This document shows, one piece after another, positions 29,311 through 38,217 of a DNA stretch of 64,000 nt (position 1 is the first letter of the stretch; each line of letters opens with the position of its first letter). Origin of the DNA: Sphingomonas lenta. GTDB taxonomy: Bacteria; Pseudomonadota; Alphaproteobacteria; Sphingomonadales; Sphingomonadaceae. The notes beneath the pieces are model-generated. The model was not told the origin of the DNA and searched no databases. It saw nothing but the letters and a program-made list of their open reading frames with translations. The stretch covers positions 1-64,000 of the forward strand of contig NZ_NSLI01000001.1 in the NCBI RefSeq assembly GCF_002288825.1, given 5' to 3'. Position numbers and translations under genes: made by a program.

Positions 29311-30546
29311 ATGGCCGGGTCGTCGGGGGCCGGGTCGTCGGGGGCCGGGTTCATGGGTCGCGGGCTGATCGCGCGCGTGCTGCTGCTCGCCGGGCTGGCG
29401 GCGCTGCTCGTCTTCGCTGCGCGCGTCACGGCGGGCAACGTCTTCGCCGGGCGCGATCCCGACTTCGCGCTCCGCTTGTCGCCCGGCAACGCGCGCGCGC
29501 TGGGCGAGAAGGCGCGCAAGCGTATCCAGACGGAGCAGAGCCCCGCGGCTCGCGCGGAGGCGATGGCGCTCGCCGCCCGCGCGCTGGCGCGTGATCCGGG
29601 CAATGTCGACGCGGTCGTGGCGGCGGGCCTGGTCAAAGACCTGGCGAGGCGGCCCGCGGAGGCGGCGCGGCTCATGCGCTACTCGGGAAAGCTGTCCCGG
29701 CGCGATTTCGCGACGCGGATCTGGCTAATCGAGGACGCGGTGCGGCGCAACGACGTCGAGGGCGCGCTCCACCACTATGACGTGGCGCTGCGGACGTCGA
29801 GGCTCGCCCCTTCCGTGCTGTTCCCCGTCCTCGTCCAGGCGGTGACCGGCGACGACATGATCGCGCCGCTGTCGACCACGCTCGCGCGTCGGCCGGTCTG
29901 GTCATATCAGTTCATGCAGCAGCTGGCGCAGACCGGGACGGATTACCGGGCGATGGCGGCGCTGTACGAGGCCGTCCGCCGGAAGGGCGGGCTGGTGCCG
30001 GAGCCCACGATCGCGGCGGCGACCGCGCGCATGGTGGAGGCGGGGGCGTTCGGACAGGCGTGGTCGCTCTACGCCGGCTTCAATCCGGGAACGCCGCGCG
30101 CCGGCGTGCGGAACGGCGACTTCGCCCGCACGGAAGAAGCGCCGACCCCGTTCGACTGGAACTTGTCGCAGCTGCCCGGGCTGGCCGCGGAGCCGCTGGG
30201 CGACAACGGCGGCACCCTGCGCTTCGAGGCTACGTCGGGGGCCGGGGGCGTCGCCGCGCGGCAGCTGTTGCTGCTCGCACCCGGAGCCCACGAGCTCTCG
30301 GGCACGGCGTACGATGTCGTGCTGGGTGGCGGGGGCGTGTCGCCCAGCTTCCGGCTTGTCTGCGCGGGCGGCGCGCGGGTGCTGTCCGACGCGCCGCTGC
30401 CCTCGGCAGCTTCGACGGGCGCGGCGTTCCGCGCACGGTTCTCGGTGCCTTCAGGCTGTCCGGCCCAGTGGCTCGAGCTGCATGTGCCCTCCGCCGAGGG
30501 CCCTACGCCGGTGTCGGGCTCGGTGGGAAGGGTCGCGGTGCGCTGA
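29311..30546 (+). CDS. membrane-anchored TPR-like protein of the exopolysaccharide locus
   Basis: 411 residues, family not firmly recognised. The N-terminus AGSSGAGSSGAGF is encoded by two 15-nt direct repeats. A membrane segment follows (about 18-38), then helical repeats resembling TPRs (ARALARDPGNVDAVVAAGLV, DVEGALHHYDVALRTSRLAP). A C-terminal beta-rich domain (about 270-411) resembles a carbohydrate-binding jelly roll (NGDFARTEEAPTPFDW, FRARFSVPSGCPAQWLELHV). The start could instead be ATG 29353. It follows the tyrosine kinase by 2 bp. A scaffold role in polymer assembly is plausible but only inferred. Confidence 0.75.
   Translation: MAGSSGAGSSGAGFMGRGLIARVLLLAGLAALLVFAARVTAGNVFAGRDPDFALRLSPGNARALGEKARKRIQTEQSPAARAEAMALAARALARDPGNVDAVVAAGLVKDLARRPAEAARLMRYSGKLSRRDFATRIWLIEDAVRRNDVEGALHHYDVALRTSRLAPSVLFPVLVQAVTGDDMIAPLSTTLARRPVWSYQFMQQLAQTGTDYRAMAALYEAVRRKGGLVPEPTIAAATARMVEAGAFGQAWSLYAGFNPGTPRAGVRNGDFARTEEAPTPFDWNLSQLPGLAAEPLGDNGGTLRFEATSGAGGVAARQLLLLAPGAHELSGTAYDVVLGGGGVSPSFRLVCAGGARVLSDAPLPSAASTGAAFRARFSVPSGCPAQWLELHVPSAEGPTPVSGSVGRVAVR
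29313..29342 (+). repeat. 15-nt direct repeat at the start of the TPR-like gene
   Basis: Two tandem copies of a GGCCGGGTCGTCGGG-like unit plus a partial third lie at the 5' end, giving AGSSG-AGSSG-AGF. Unit changes would keep the frame, so copy number may vary without loss of function. Confidence 0.75.
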
Positions 30547-30551
30547 CGCGC

Positions 30552-31322
30552 TCAGTCGCGCTCGTCGGCGTCGCTCAGCAGGAACCAGCGGTCGGCACCT
30601 TCCAGGCCGATGGCGGCGAGCCGCCCCGTGGCGTAGGCGCCGACGTCGATCCCGATGCGGTTGTGATGGACGTCGATGTCGTTGGTCACGGTATGGCCGT
30701 GGACGACGACATGGCCGAAATCCTGGCGGAATCGGAGGAACTCGTCGCGGATCCAGCGCATCTCGGTCGGCTTCTGCTGCTCCAGCTCGACGCCGGGCCG
30801 AACGCCCGCGTGTACGAACAGGTAATCGCCCGAGAGATGATGGTCCTGGGCGCGGTCGAGAAAGGCGAGGTGCTCGGGCGGCACATGCTCCTCGATCAGG
30901 GCCGGGAGATCGGCCAGTCCGCTATCGTCGTACAGCTCGGGTGAGACGCCGTAGCTGATCAGCGTCTCCCGGCCGCCGACCCGGTCGAAGGTCGACAGGA
31001 TGCTGCGGTCGCCCTTGGCGGCGCGGAGCAGCATCTCTTCGTGATTGCCTTTGAGGAAGATGCAGGGCGTGTCCGAGGCCTCGACGGCCATCAGCCGCTC
31101 CACCACCGCGCGCGAATCCGGGCCGCGGTCGACATAGTCGCCCAGGAAGACGAGGACGGTGCACGCCGGGCCGCGGCCGTCGTCGTCGGTGGCGATCTGG
31201 TCCAAGATGTCGTTGAGGCAATCGAGCCGGCCGTGAATGTCGCCGATCGCATAGACGCGCTCGCCGTCAGCTGCACGGGGCAGGGCGACGGCTCGGGACT
31301 TTCGGAACAACTTACTCAGCAC
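30552..31322 (-). CDS. PPP-family metallophosphatase (serine/threonine phosphatase-like)
   Basis: 256 residues. All catalytic motifs of the PPP family are visible: GDIHG (residues about 27-31), GDYVDRGPDSR, LKGNHEEML, the His in LFVHAGVRPG and VVVHGHTV. It hydrolyses phosphoprotein or nucleotide phosphate esters using two metals. The gene lies on the opposite strand between the chain-length kinase block and the priming transferase, and is convergent with the TPR-like gene. Its position invites a role in reversing kinase phosphorylation, but PPP enzymes usually act on Ser/Thr or dinucleotides. The exact substrate is open. Confidence 0.9.
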   Translation of the reverse strand: MLSKLFRKSRAVALPRAADGERVYAIGDIHGRLDCLNDILDQIATDDDGRGPACTVLVFLGDYVDRGPDSRAVVERLMAVEASDTPCIFLKGNHEEMLLRAAKGDRSILSTFDRVGGRETLISYGVSPELYDDSGLADLPALIEEHVPPEHLAFLDRAQDHHLSGDYLFVHAGVRPGVELEQQKPTEMRWIRDEFLRFRQDFGHVVVHGHTVTNDIDVHHNRIGIDVGAYATGRLAAIGLEGADRWFLLSDADERD

Positions 31323-31552
31323 GAACGGCTAATCCTCGGAAAAAGGCCCGCATATAGGGCGGGGCGGCCCGCACTCAATCGCCGCCTGCACTCGCGCGCC
31401 CGCATTGCGCCCCGCGCGCCGAGCGCTTATGCGGGCATGTCCGGCGCGTCCCCCGCGCCGGTGCGGACAGGCGTCGGACGGGAGGCCGGTGTCGCCGTTT
31501 CAGGAACGGGGCGGGCGGCCGATCCGGCAATAGTGAGACCTTTCAGGACAAT

Positions 31553-32818
31553 ATGGTCGCGGTCGGCATCCACCGTTCCCCATGGCAACGCTTACGTACC
31601 CAGATGGCCGGATGCCTTCTGTTCGGTGCGTTGGTGCCGTACCTCATCAGGATCGCGACGCTCGGTCCCCTGGAGGCGATCGGGCCGGTCCACGAGACGT
31701 TCCTCGGCGCGGTCGTCGCCAACCTGCTGGGCATTTGGCTCCTGCGCAACGTCAGCACCTATCCGGGCGTGGAGGCGAGCGGATACGTCCTGCCGGCCAT
31801 GTCGCTGTCCTACGGCGCGGTGCTGCTCGTGTTCCTGCTCGCGCGCTTCGACTATAGCCGCCTTACGCTATCGCTCGCCTTTGCGGGGAGCCTGACCTGG
31901 TTGTTCTTCACGCAAGGCCGCGCACAGCGGGAGCAGAGGCTGCGCATCGGCCTCCTGACCTTCGGCAGCGCGAAGGAGCGGCCCGAGGTCGAAGGCATCA
32001 CCTGGGTCCCGCTGTCGTCGCCGACGGCGGACGTGTCGGGCCTGAACGCCGTGGCGGCGGACCTGCGCGTCGATCTGCCGGAGGCTTGGGAGCGCCGGCT
32101 GGCGGAGTATGCGCTGGACGGCATGCCCGTGCTCCACATCAAGCACCTGTTCGAATCGTTGTCGGGGCGCGTCGAGCTGGAGCACCTGTCCGAGAACAAT
32201 TTCGGCTCGCTGGCGCCCGTGTCGGCGTGGATGACCGTCAAACACCTGATCGACTGGGTGGCGGCGCTGGTCGCCGGCTTCCTATTGCTGCCGTTCCTGC
32301 TGGCGGTGGCGGTGGCGGTGAAGCTGAGCTCGCCCGGGCCCGCGCTGTTCCGGCAGACGCGCATCGGCTATCGCGGCCGGCCGTTTCAGGTCTACAAGTT
32401 CCGCACCATGACGGTGGCGGACGATCCCACCGACGCGCGCGCCGCCGCGATGACCCGCGACGCGGACGCGCGCGTCACCAAGCTGGGCCGGTTCCTCCGC
32501 TACACGCGCATCGACGAGTTGCCGCAGATCATCAACGTGCTGCGCGGCGAGATGAGCTGGATCGGCCCGCGGCCCGAGGCGGAAGTGCTGTCGCGCTGGT
32601 ACCAGGCTGAGATCCCGTTCTACCTGTACCGCCATATCGTGCGGCCGGGGATCGCCGGCTGGGCGCAGGTCGTCCAGGGCCATGTCGCCGAGGTGGAGGA
32701 GGTGCGCAGCAAGCTCCACTACGATTTCTACTACATCAAGAATTACTCGCCCTGGATCGACCTGCTGATCGTGGCCAAGACGATCCGTACGATGCTGACG
32801 GGGCATGGCGCGCGGTGA
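31553..32818 (+). CDS. polyprenyl glycosylphosphotransferase (priming enzyme)
   Basis: 421 residues. The N-terminal half has four membrane segments (about 15-120); a longer hydrophobic helix lies at about 232-255, before the catalytic domain. The bacterial sugar transferase core reads KLSSPGPALFRQTRIGYRGR, KFRTM, RYTRIDELPQIINVLRGEMS, WIGPRPE and RPGIAGWAQV. These enzymes transfer a sugar phosphate from a UDP-sugar to undecaprenyl phosphate, starting each repeat unit. The sugar is not determinable, although glucose-1-phosphate is common in sphingomonads. It is upstream of and 37 bp from the FkbM methyltransferase. Confidence 0.94.
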   Translation: MVAVGIHRSPWQRLRTQMAGCLLFGALVPYLIRIATLGPLEAIGPVHETFLGAVVANLLGIWLLRNVSTYPGVEASGYVLPAMSLSYGAVLLVFLLARFDYSRLTLSLAFAGSLTWLFFTQGRAQREQRLRIGLLTFGSAKERPEVEGITWVPLSSPTADVSGLNAVAADLRVDLPEAWERRLAEYALDGMPVLHIKHLFESLSGRVELEHLSENNFGSLAPVSAWMTVKHLIDWVAALVAGFLLLPFLLAVAVAVKLSSPGPALFRQTRIGYRGRPFQVYKFRTMTVADDPTDARAAAMTRDADARVTKLGRFLRYTRIDELPQIINVLRGEMSWIGPRPEAEVLSRWYQAEIPFYLYRHIVRPGIAGWAQVVQGHVAEVEEVRSKLHYDFYYIKNYSPWIDLLIVAKTIRTMLTGHGAR

Positions 32819-32855
32819 CGTCCGCGGCGGAGCGCAACGGAGGGAAAGCGGGCTG

Positions 32856-33647
32856 ATGAGCGTGATCGAACGGGTGAGGCGGCGTCTCTCGCCCATGCGC
32901 GAGGTGATGAGCGCGCGCGCATATCGGCATGTACGCGGGCAGCCGCTCTTCACCCCGGGCGAGACGCGGCTGCTAGACCGGCCCGTCGTCTATTCGGACC
33001 GGCAGGGCTTCCTCCATTCGGTCCAGGAACTGTTCTACGACGAGGTGTACCGCTTTCGCGCCAAAACGGACGCGCCGCACATCATCGACGCGGGCGCGAA
33101 TATCGGCTTGAGCGTCCTGTACTTCAAACGTCTCTATCCTCAGGCCACGGTCGTCGCCTACGAGCCCGACGCGGCGATCTGCGCGATGTTGCGTCGGAAC
33201 GTCGCCGACCTGCCCGGCGTCGATGTTCGGCAGGCGGCCGCCTGGATCGAAGATACGGAGCTCACCTTCTACGCCGAAGGTTCGCTTGCGGGGTCGGTTA
33301 CGACCGACTTCGCGCACAAGGCGGCGCCCGTCACGGTCAGGGCGGAGCGGCTCAAGGACGAGCTCGCCAAGCGACCAGTCGATTTCCTCAAAATCGATAT
33401 CGAAGGGGCGGAGAACCGCGTCCTGTTCGACATCGAGCCCGAGCTGGCGCAGGTGGACCAGCTGTTCTTCGAATACCACAGCCACACGGGCGAGCCGCAA
33501 AGGCTGGGCGACCTGCTGAATCTAGTAGGCCGGGCGGGCTTCCGCTACATCATCAACGGAGCGCACTGCGTCCGGTTGCCGTTCGTGGAGCGGTCGGACC
33601 AGGGATTCGACCTCCAGCTCAACATCAGCTGCTTCCGCGAGCCCTGA
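32856..33647 (+). CDS. FkbM family methyltransferase
   Basis: 263 residues. SAM-dependent methyltransferase: IIDAGANIGLSVLYFK (motif I) and VVAYEPDAAICAML, then VDFLKIDIEGAENRVLFD, the FkbM hallmark, and FEYHSHTGEPQRL near the C-terminus. FkbM enzymes O-methylate sugars or other secondary products, so this may decorate the polymer. Start ATG 32856 has a good ribosome site (GGAGGGAAAG); the frame is open further upstream, inside the gap. The 3' end overlaps the convergent flippase gene by 23 bp. Confidence 0.93.
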   Translation: MSVIERVRRRLSPMREVMSARAYRHVRGQPLFTPGETRLLDRPVVYSDRQGFLHSVQELFYDEVYRFRAKTDAPHIIDAGANIGLSVLYFKRLYPQATVVAYEPDAAICAMLRRNVADLPGVDVRQAAAWIEDTELTFYAEGSLAGSVTTDFAHKAAPVTVRAERLKDELAKRPVDFLKIDIEGAENRVLFDIEPELAQVDQLFFEYHSHTGEPQRLGDLLNLVGRAGFRYIINGAHCVRLPFVERSDQGFDLQLNISCFREP

Positions 33648-35118
33648 GTGGGCGTGCGGCGAGGCGGCCGCGGACGCCTTCCGCCAATACGCGCAGCAGC
33701 GCGAGCGCTTCGGGCGGCGTCGCGCGATACGCCAACGCCGAGCCGAGCGCGAGCGCCGCGAGCAGCGCCGCGACCTGCGCGCCGCCGCCGGGCGGTAGCA
33801 GCACCGCGGCCGCGCTAGCCGACAGGACCGCCGCGAAGGGGCCGAGGTTGCCGGCGACCGGTGCGACGCCCGCCGATGAAATCCGGAACATCACCCAGGC
33901 GTCGACGACCGTGCGGAGGCTCCACAAGGCCGCCGCGCCCGCGACGCCGAACCAGCGTATCGCGAGCCAGAGCAGCACGACGTAAGGAACGACCTCCGCG
34001 AGATGGAGCAGCGCCGAGGCGGAAGCGCGCCTCTGCGCATGGAGCAGCGCGAACGCGACCAGCGCCAACGCGTTGGCCCAGATGCCGGGCACGAGCAGGT
34101 AGGCGATCCGCGCCGCCTCGAGCGCCAGCGCCGGGCCAATCCACAATTCGAAAAAGGGGTGGATCGCGAGAAGCGCCGCCAGCACGGCGGGCGTCATCAG
34201 GAGCGACAACGCTCCGACGCTCACGGAGCAGAGTTTCGCCGCATCGTCCTGATCCATCCCGGACAGACGGGGAAACAGCGCGCGATGCAATGCTTCGGGC
34301 GCCATGAGCAACCGGGTGACGGCCTGGAACGGGATGACGTAGACGGACACCGCGCGGGGCCCGAGCATCACGCCGATGACGAACCGGTCCCACATCGACA
34401 GGATGGGACCGACGGTGTTGGACAGGCTGACCCACCCGCCGAACGATAGCATACGGCGCAGCAGCGCGCGCGACGGTCGTCGGACGGGGCCGATCGGAAC
34501 CAAACGCCGCGCCGCGAGCGCCGCGCACAGGCCGGACAGCGCGCGCGCTACGAGCGAAGCGGCGACGAGCGCGGGCAGGTCGGACGAGCCCAGCGCCGCG
34601 ACGACCAGCGGGGCCGCGGTTGCGGCGAGGCTGGACGCGGTGTCAATCAAACCGATCACGCCGAAGCGCGAGCGGCCGATCAGCGCGCCCGTGCACACGC
34701 CCGCCACGATGTTGACGGGCACTGCGCAGGCGATCAGCGGCACGGCGCGCCGCGCTTCGTCCGCCAGCGCCGGATCCGTGAAGTCGATCGAGCGCAGCGC
34801 GAGATAGCCGGCCGGAAGCGCGACGGCGAAGGCGACGAGCGCGAGCGCCACGCTGGCGAACAAGCCAGTCCAGAAGATCGGGTCGGGGTTGGCCTCGGGG
34901 CTGTGGCCTGGAGGCAGCGCCGCGATGCCCTGCGTCACGGCGCGCCCGAGCCCCAAGTCGAACAGGCCCAGATAGCCGAGCAGGAGCCAGCAGATCGACA
35001 ACACGCCGTATCGTTCCAGCCCGACCAGCTCGATGTAGAGCGGCACCGAGACCAGCGCCACGCCGACCAGCAGGACGGACGAGGCGAGGTTCACGCCGGT
35101 GTTGCGGGCCAGGCTCAC
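33625..35118 (-). CDS. polysaccharide flippase (Wzx-like, MOP superfamily)
   Basis: 497 residues with about 12-14 hydrophobic segments. The N-terminus MSLARNTGVNLASSVLLVGV and the early loop GLERYGVLSICWLLLGYLGL followed by FDLGLGRAVTQ are typical of O-antigen and exopolysaccharide flippases. It would move undecaprenyl-linked repeat units across the inner membrane for polymerisation. First of a leftward block? No: it is downstream of the two RgpF-like genes on the same strand, 22 bp after the first of them. Assignment is by motif and topology; substrate is unknown. Confidence 0.9.
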   Translation of the reverse strand: MSLARNTGVNLASSVLLVGVALVSVPLYIELVGLERYGVLSICWLLLGYLGLFDLGLGRAVTQGIAALPPGHSPEANPDPIFWTGLFASVALALVAFAVALPAGYLALRSIDFTDPALADEARRAVPLIACAVPVNIVAGVCTGALIGRSRFGVIGLIDTASSLAATAAPLVVAALGSSDLPALVAASLVARALSGLCAALAARRLVPIGPVRRPSRALLRRMLSFGGWVSLSNTVGPILSMWDRFVIGVMLGPRAVSVYVIPFQAVTRLLMAPEALHRALFPRLSGMDQDDAAKLCSVSVGALSLLMTPAVLAALLAIHPFFELWIGPALALEAARIAYLLVPGIWANALALVAFALLHAQRRASASALLHLAEVVPYVVLLWLAIRWFGVAGAAALWSLRTVVDAWVMFRISSAGVAPVAGNLGPFAAVLSASAAAVLLPPGGGAQVAALLAALALGSALAYRATPPEALALLRVLAEGVRGRLAARPLRARGSS

Positions 35119-35140
35119 CGGCCCCGCCGTTTCCGCGCCA

Positions 35141-36205
35141 TCAGGCGGCCCGCCGCGCGCGCCGCGCCAGCGCCGCCAAGCCGTCCAGCACCGTCCATTT
35201 CACGACCCGCCCGAACCGCGCATATTGCCACGCGGCATGCGCCAGCGCCGCGTTGACGGCGGCTGCGGTCCGGCGGCCGCGCCGCACGGCCCTGTAGTCC
35301 CGGATGAGCAACCGGCGCATCTGCCGTCGGTAGACGGGATCCGGCGCCCCCTTCAGGCGCGATCCCGACGGCGCGGTCCCAATGGGCGCGGCCCGGCCCC
35401 GTCCACCCCGGCGCGCGAGGTCTTGTTCGATCAAGGGGAGCATCTCTGGCGCGCGCGCGCCGACCAGCGACCGCCAGTCCTCCACGCCCCTGACCGAAGC
35501 GGGGTTGTAGCGCAGCAGCTCAACTTTGATGAACGGAACGCCGGCTGCGACCAGCTCGTCCCAGAGCAGGTGCGTGGGGTTGAAAGGGGTGCGCTTGGCG
35601 ATCCGGCTGTCGCGCCGCCAGTCGTAAGCCGCATGGTAGCGGAAGCCCGCCTCCACCAGACGCCGGGTCAGGCCCATCTCGAACCCGTACACGATTTCCG
35701 TCTTGGTCGTTTCGGCGGTGATGGCGCCAGGCCGCAGCAGCGAGCGGAACGCGGCGGAGCGATGCGCCTGCGAGCCGAAGATCATGAACCAGCTCTGCAG
35801 GTGCGACGTCACCTCACCGCTCGCCACCGCGCCGAAGAAATCGGCCCGATGGGAGAGGAGGTCGTCAACGAACGCGCGGAGGTCGCCGATCGGCGCGTAA
35901 ACGGAGTCGTTGCACAGGAGGACGAGGTCATCTTCGCCGGGCGGCTGACGGTCGAGCAGGTCGATCCAGGTGCCGAAATCCAGGCCGATATTGTCGCGCA
36001 ACAACACCGTGTCGACGACGGCGGCCACCTTGGCGCGCTCCGTCTCGTCCAGCGCGCACGGCGTTCCGAACGCGATGGAGAAGCCCGCGTCCCGCAACGC
36101 CGACAAGTAGCGGATCACATGATCGCCGACGATCGGGTCAGGGTCGTAGTGCGCGAAGTAGCAGAGGCGACGCCCAGCGTGCGGCCTTTCACTGAGGCTG
36201 GTCAT
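35141..36205 (-). CDS. RgpF-like rhamnan synthesis protein (1)
   Basis: 354 residues. RgpF-family motifs: RRLCYFAHYDPDPIVGDHVI, LRDNIGLDFGTWIDLL, LLCNDSVYAPIGDL, FFGAVASGEVTSHLQSWFMI and the C-terminal helical basic region. Proteins of this group take part in rhamnose-glucan or rhamnan assembly in streptococci and many Gram-negative loci; their exact biochemistry is a putative glycosyl transfer. Neighbours (dTDP-rhamnose operon, GT2, flippase) fit a rhamnose-containing polymer. It is 45 bp downstream of a second, related gene. Confidence 0.85.
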   Translation of the reverse strand: MTSLSERPHAGRRLCYFAHYDPDPIVGDHVIRYLSALRDAGFSIAFGTPCALDETERAKVAAVVDTVLLRDNIGLDFGTWIDLLDRQPPGEDDLVLLCNDSVYAPIGDLRAFVDDLLSHRADFFGAVASGEVTSHLQSWFMIFGSQAHRSAAFRSLLRPGAITAETTKTEIVYGFEMGLTRRLVEAGFRYHAAYDWRRDSRIAKRTPFNPTHLLWDELVAAGVPFIKVELLRYNPASVRGVEDWRSLVGARAPEMLPLIEQDLARRGGRGRAAPIGTAPSGSRLKGAPDPVYRRQMRRLLIRDYRAVRRGRRTAAAVNAALAHAAWQYARFGRVVKWTVLDGLAALARRARRAA

Positions 36206-36250
36206 CGCCGCGCCTTATCCGATCGACCTCACGGCGCATAGCCGTGCGGG

Positions 36251-37129
36251 TCACGCCGGATAGCCGGCTGCCCGTAGCGCGTCGCGCACCTCGTGCTCGG
36301 GATGGAGATGCGCCAGCTTGCCGCCCAGCAGCGACCGTTTGAGGAAGGGGAAACCCGCACGGACGAGCGGCAGCGCGAGCTGGAGCGTCGGGTCCTCGGC
36401 TTCGAGCATGTCCGAGAACAGGAGCGATCCCACGCTCATCGACCGGCTCGCCACCCGGGCGAAACGCGTCTCCTGATTGAGCACCACGCCCCAGAAGCGG
36501 TCATAGGCATGCGCCGGCATCAGCACCGGCCCGAGCGCGCGCATGCGGGCGGGCGTCACGCCTTTGAGGTGGAAGGCGTAGCTCTGGATGTGGTTCTCCA
36601 CGTTGGCCGTCGCCGTGAACCCGGTCAGGTCCCACCGCGCCAGCGCCAGCCACGGCGCGAGGTCGACGAGCGGCCCGAAGGTGGAGTCGTTCAGCACCAG
36701 GGCGTCGCTGCCGGGGCAGTGCTCTGCGAGTGTCGCGAGGCCCGCGGTGTAGGCCGAGAAGTCGAAGCCCGGCAGATCCTTCCAGACGAGCGCGTCGGCG
36801 GCCGCGGCGAGGTCGGCGGGAATGTCGGCGGGCGACGGCGCGGCGCATACGACGAGGAGAGGGCGGCCGAGTGCGCGCAGCCGGTCCAACGCAAACCGGT
36901 GCGGCGCTTGGAGCAGGCCGTCGGGCGTGAAGACGAAATATATGGTCCAGGCGCCGACGCCCGCAGGCGAGCGCAGCACGCGCCGGGCCGGCGCCGGCAC
37001 GCGCCGAAGAACGCGCTGCCCCAGTCGCCGCACCTGCACGCGCCATGGTGGCTTATTGGGCGCGAACGTCCAGTCCTGTCGCAACGCGGCGAGCTCGGGC
37101 GTCGGTCGAAGAAGCATCGGCGGGGTCAT
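36251..37129 (-). CDS. RgpF-like rhamnan synthesis protein (2)
   Basis: 292 residues from ATG 37129 (MTPPMLLRPTPELAALRQDW). A longer start at 37195 adds a Pro/Arg-rich leader and leaves only 11 bp to the divergent glycosyltransferase, so the shorter start is preferred. Similar order of motifs to the neighbouring gene: IYFVFTPDGLLQAPHRFALD, DLPGFDFSAYTAGLATL, LVLNDSTFGPLVDLAPWL, ATANVENHIQSYAFHL. It is divergent enough not to be a recent duplicate. Probable glycosyltransferase-like role in the polymer; not certain. Confidence 0.78.
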   Translation of the reverse strand: MTPPMLLRPTPELAALRQDWTFAPNKPPWRVQVRRLGQRVLRRVPAPARRVLRSPAGVGAWTIYFVFTPDGLLQAPHRFALDRLRALGRPLLVVCAAPSPADIPADLAAAADALVWKDLPGFDFSAYTAGLATLAEHCPGSDALVLNDSTFGPLVDLAPWLALARWDLTGFTATANVENHIQSYAFHLKGVTPARMRALGPVLMPAHAYDRFWGVVLNQETRFARVASRSMSVGSLLFSDMLEAEDPTLQLALPLVRAGFPFLKRSLLGGKLAHLHPEHEVRDALRAAGYPA

Positions 37130-37206
37130 AGGCCGCCCCGCGCCCGTGTCGAGGCGCGCGCCCCGCGGCTGGTAAACGGGTGCGGTTCGGGGCATAGGGC
37201 GGGCCC

Positions 37207-38217
37207 ATGACGGAACTGGACGCGGCCGACGGGGGCCGGCGGCGTGGGGCGGCGTCGGGCCCGCTCGTCGACATCATCATCGTGAACTGGAACTCGGGGG
37301 CGCTGCTGGCGAACTGCTTGCGGTCGATCGCGCGGCACGGCGGCGGCGCGGTGCGCCGGACCTACGTCGTCGATAACGGGTCGGCGGACGGGTCGGCGGA
37401 CGTGGACGTGCCGGACCTAAACTGGGAACTGATCAGGGCGGGCGCGAACCTCGGCTTCGGCCGCGCGTGCAACTTAGCGGCCGAGCGGGCGGACGCGCCG
37501 TTCCTCCTATTTTTCAACCCGGACGCGGAGCTGCGCCCCGACACGCTGGACCGCGCGCTCGGCTTCATGCGCGATCCCGCCAACGCGAAGGTGGGCGTGG
37601 TCGGCGTCAGGCTGACCGACGAGCACGGCCATGTCCATCGCCATTGCGCGCGCTTCCCGACCTGGCGCAACTTCATCGGCAACAGCCTGGGCCTGACGCG
37701 GCTGCTGAAGCGCTCCTTCCCGCCCGTGCTGATGCTCGACTGGGATCATGGGTCGAGCCGGCGGGTCGATCACGTGATGGGCGCCTTCTACCTGATCCGG
37801 CGCGAGCTGTTCGAGGCGATCGGCGGTTTCGACGACGATTATTTCGTGTACCTGGAGGATCTTGACCTCTCGCGCCGCGTCTACGACGCAGGCTACAGCA
37901 TCCACTACCTTGTCGACGCCGAGGCTTATCACAAGCAGGGCGGGACGTCCGAGAAGGTCAAGGCGCACCGCCTGTTTTACGCCATGAACAGCAACATGAT
38001 CTACGCCTGGAAGCACCTGCCCAAGCCCGCCGCCGTCGGGGTGGTGGGGACCACGTTGCTGGTGGAGCCCGTGTCGCGCACCGCGCGCGCGCTATTCCGG
38101 CGATCGCCCGAGGAGCTGTGGTTCACGTGGCGCGGTTTCGGTATGGTCTATCGCGACCTGCCCAAGACGTTGCGCATCCTGCGCGGGGCGCGCGGTCGGA
38201 CGGAGCGGGCGCGGTGA
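37207..38217 (+). CDS. family 2 glycosyltransferase (rhamnosyltransferase-like)
   Basis: 336 residues. GT-A fold of GT2: VDIIIVNWNSGALLANCLRS at the N-terminus, VVDNGSADGS, GFGRACNLAAERADAPFLLF, FNPDAELRPD (metal-binding DxD-like), MGAFYLIRRELFEAIGGFDD, and FVYLEDLDLSRRV (ED-D catalytic region). The wording is closest to rhamnosyltransferases of the WbbL/RfbF type. Substrate is inferred from this resemblance and from rfbCBDA in the window. The stop overlaps the next gene start as GTGA. Confidence 0.9.
   Translation: MTELDAADGGRRRGAASGPLVDIIIVNWNSGALLANCLRSIARHGGGAVRRTYVVDNGSADGSADVDVPDLNWELIRAGANLGFGRACNLAAERADAPFLLFFNPDAELRPDTLDRALGFMRDPANAKVGVVGVRLTDEHGHVHRHCARFPTWRNFIGNSLGLTRLLKRSFPPVLMLDWDHGSSRRVDHVMGAFYLIRRELFEAIGGFDDDYFVYLEDLDLSRRVYDAGYSIHYLVDAEAYHKQGGTSEKVKAHRLFYAMNSNMIYAWKHLPKPAAVGVVGTTLLVEPVSRTARALFRRSPEELWFTWRGFGMVYRDLPKTLRILRGARGRTERAR

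Noticed and set aside
35141..36241. Long plus-strand frame opposite the first RgpF-like gene
   Set aside because: The product is Arg/Ala-rich with no motif; the minus-strand frame matches the RgpF pattern.
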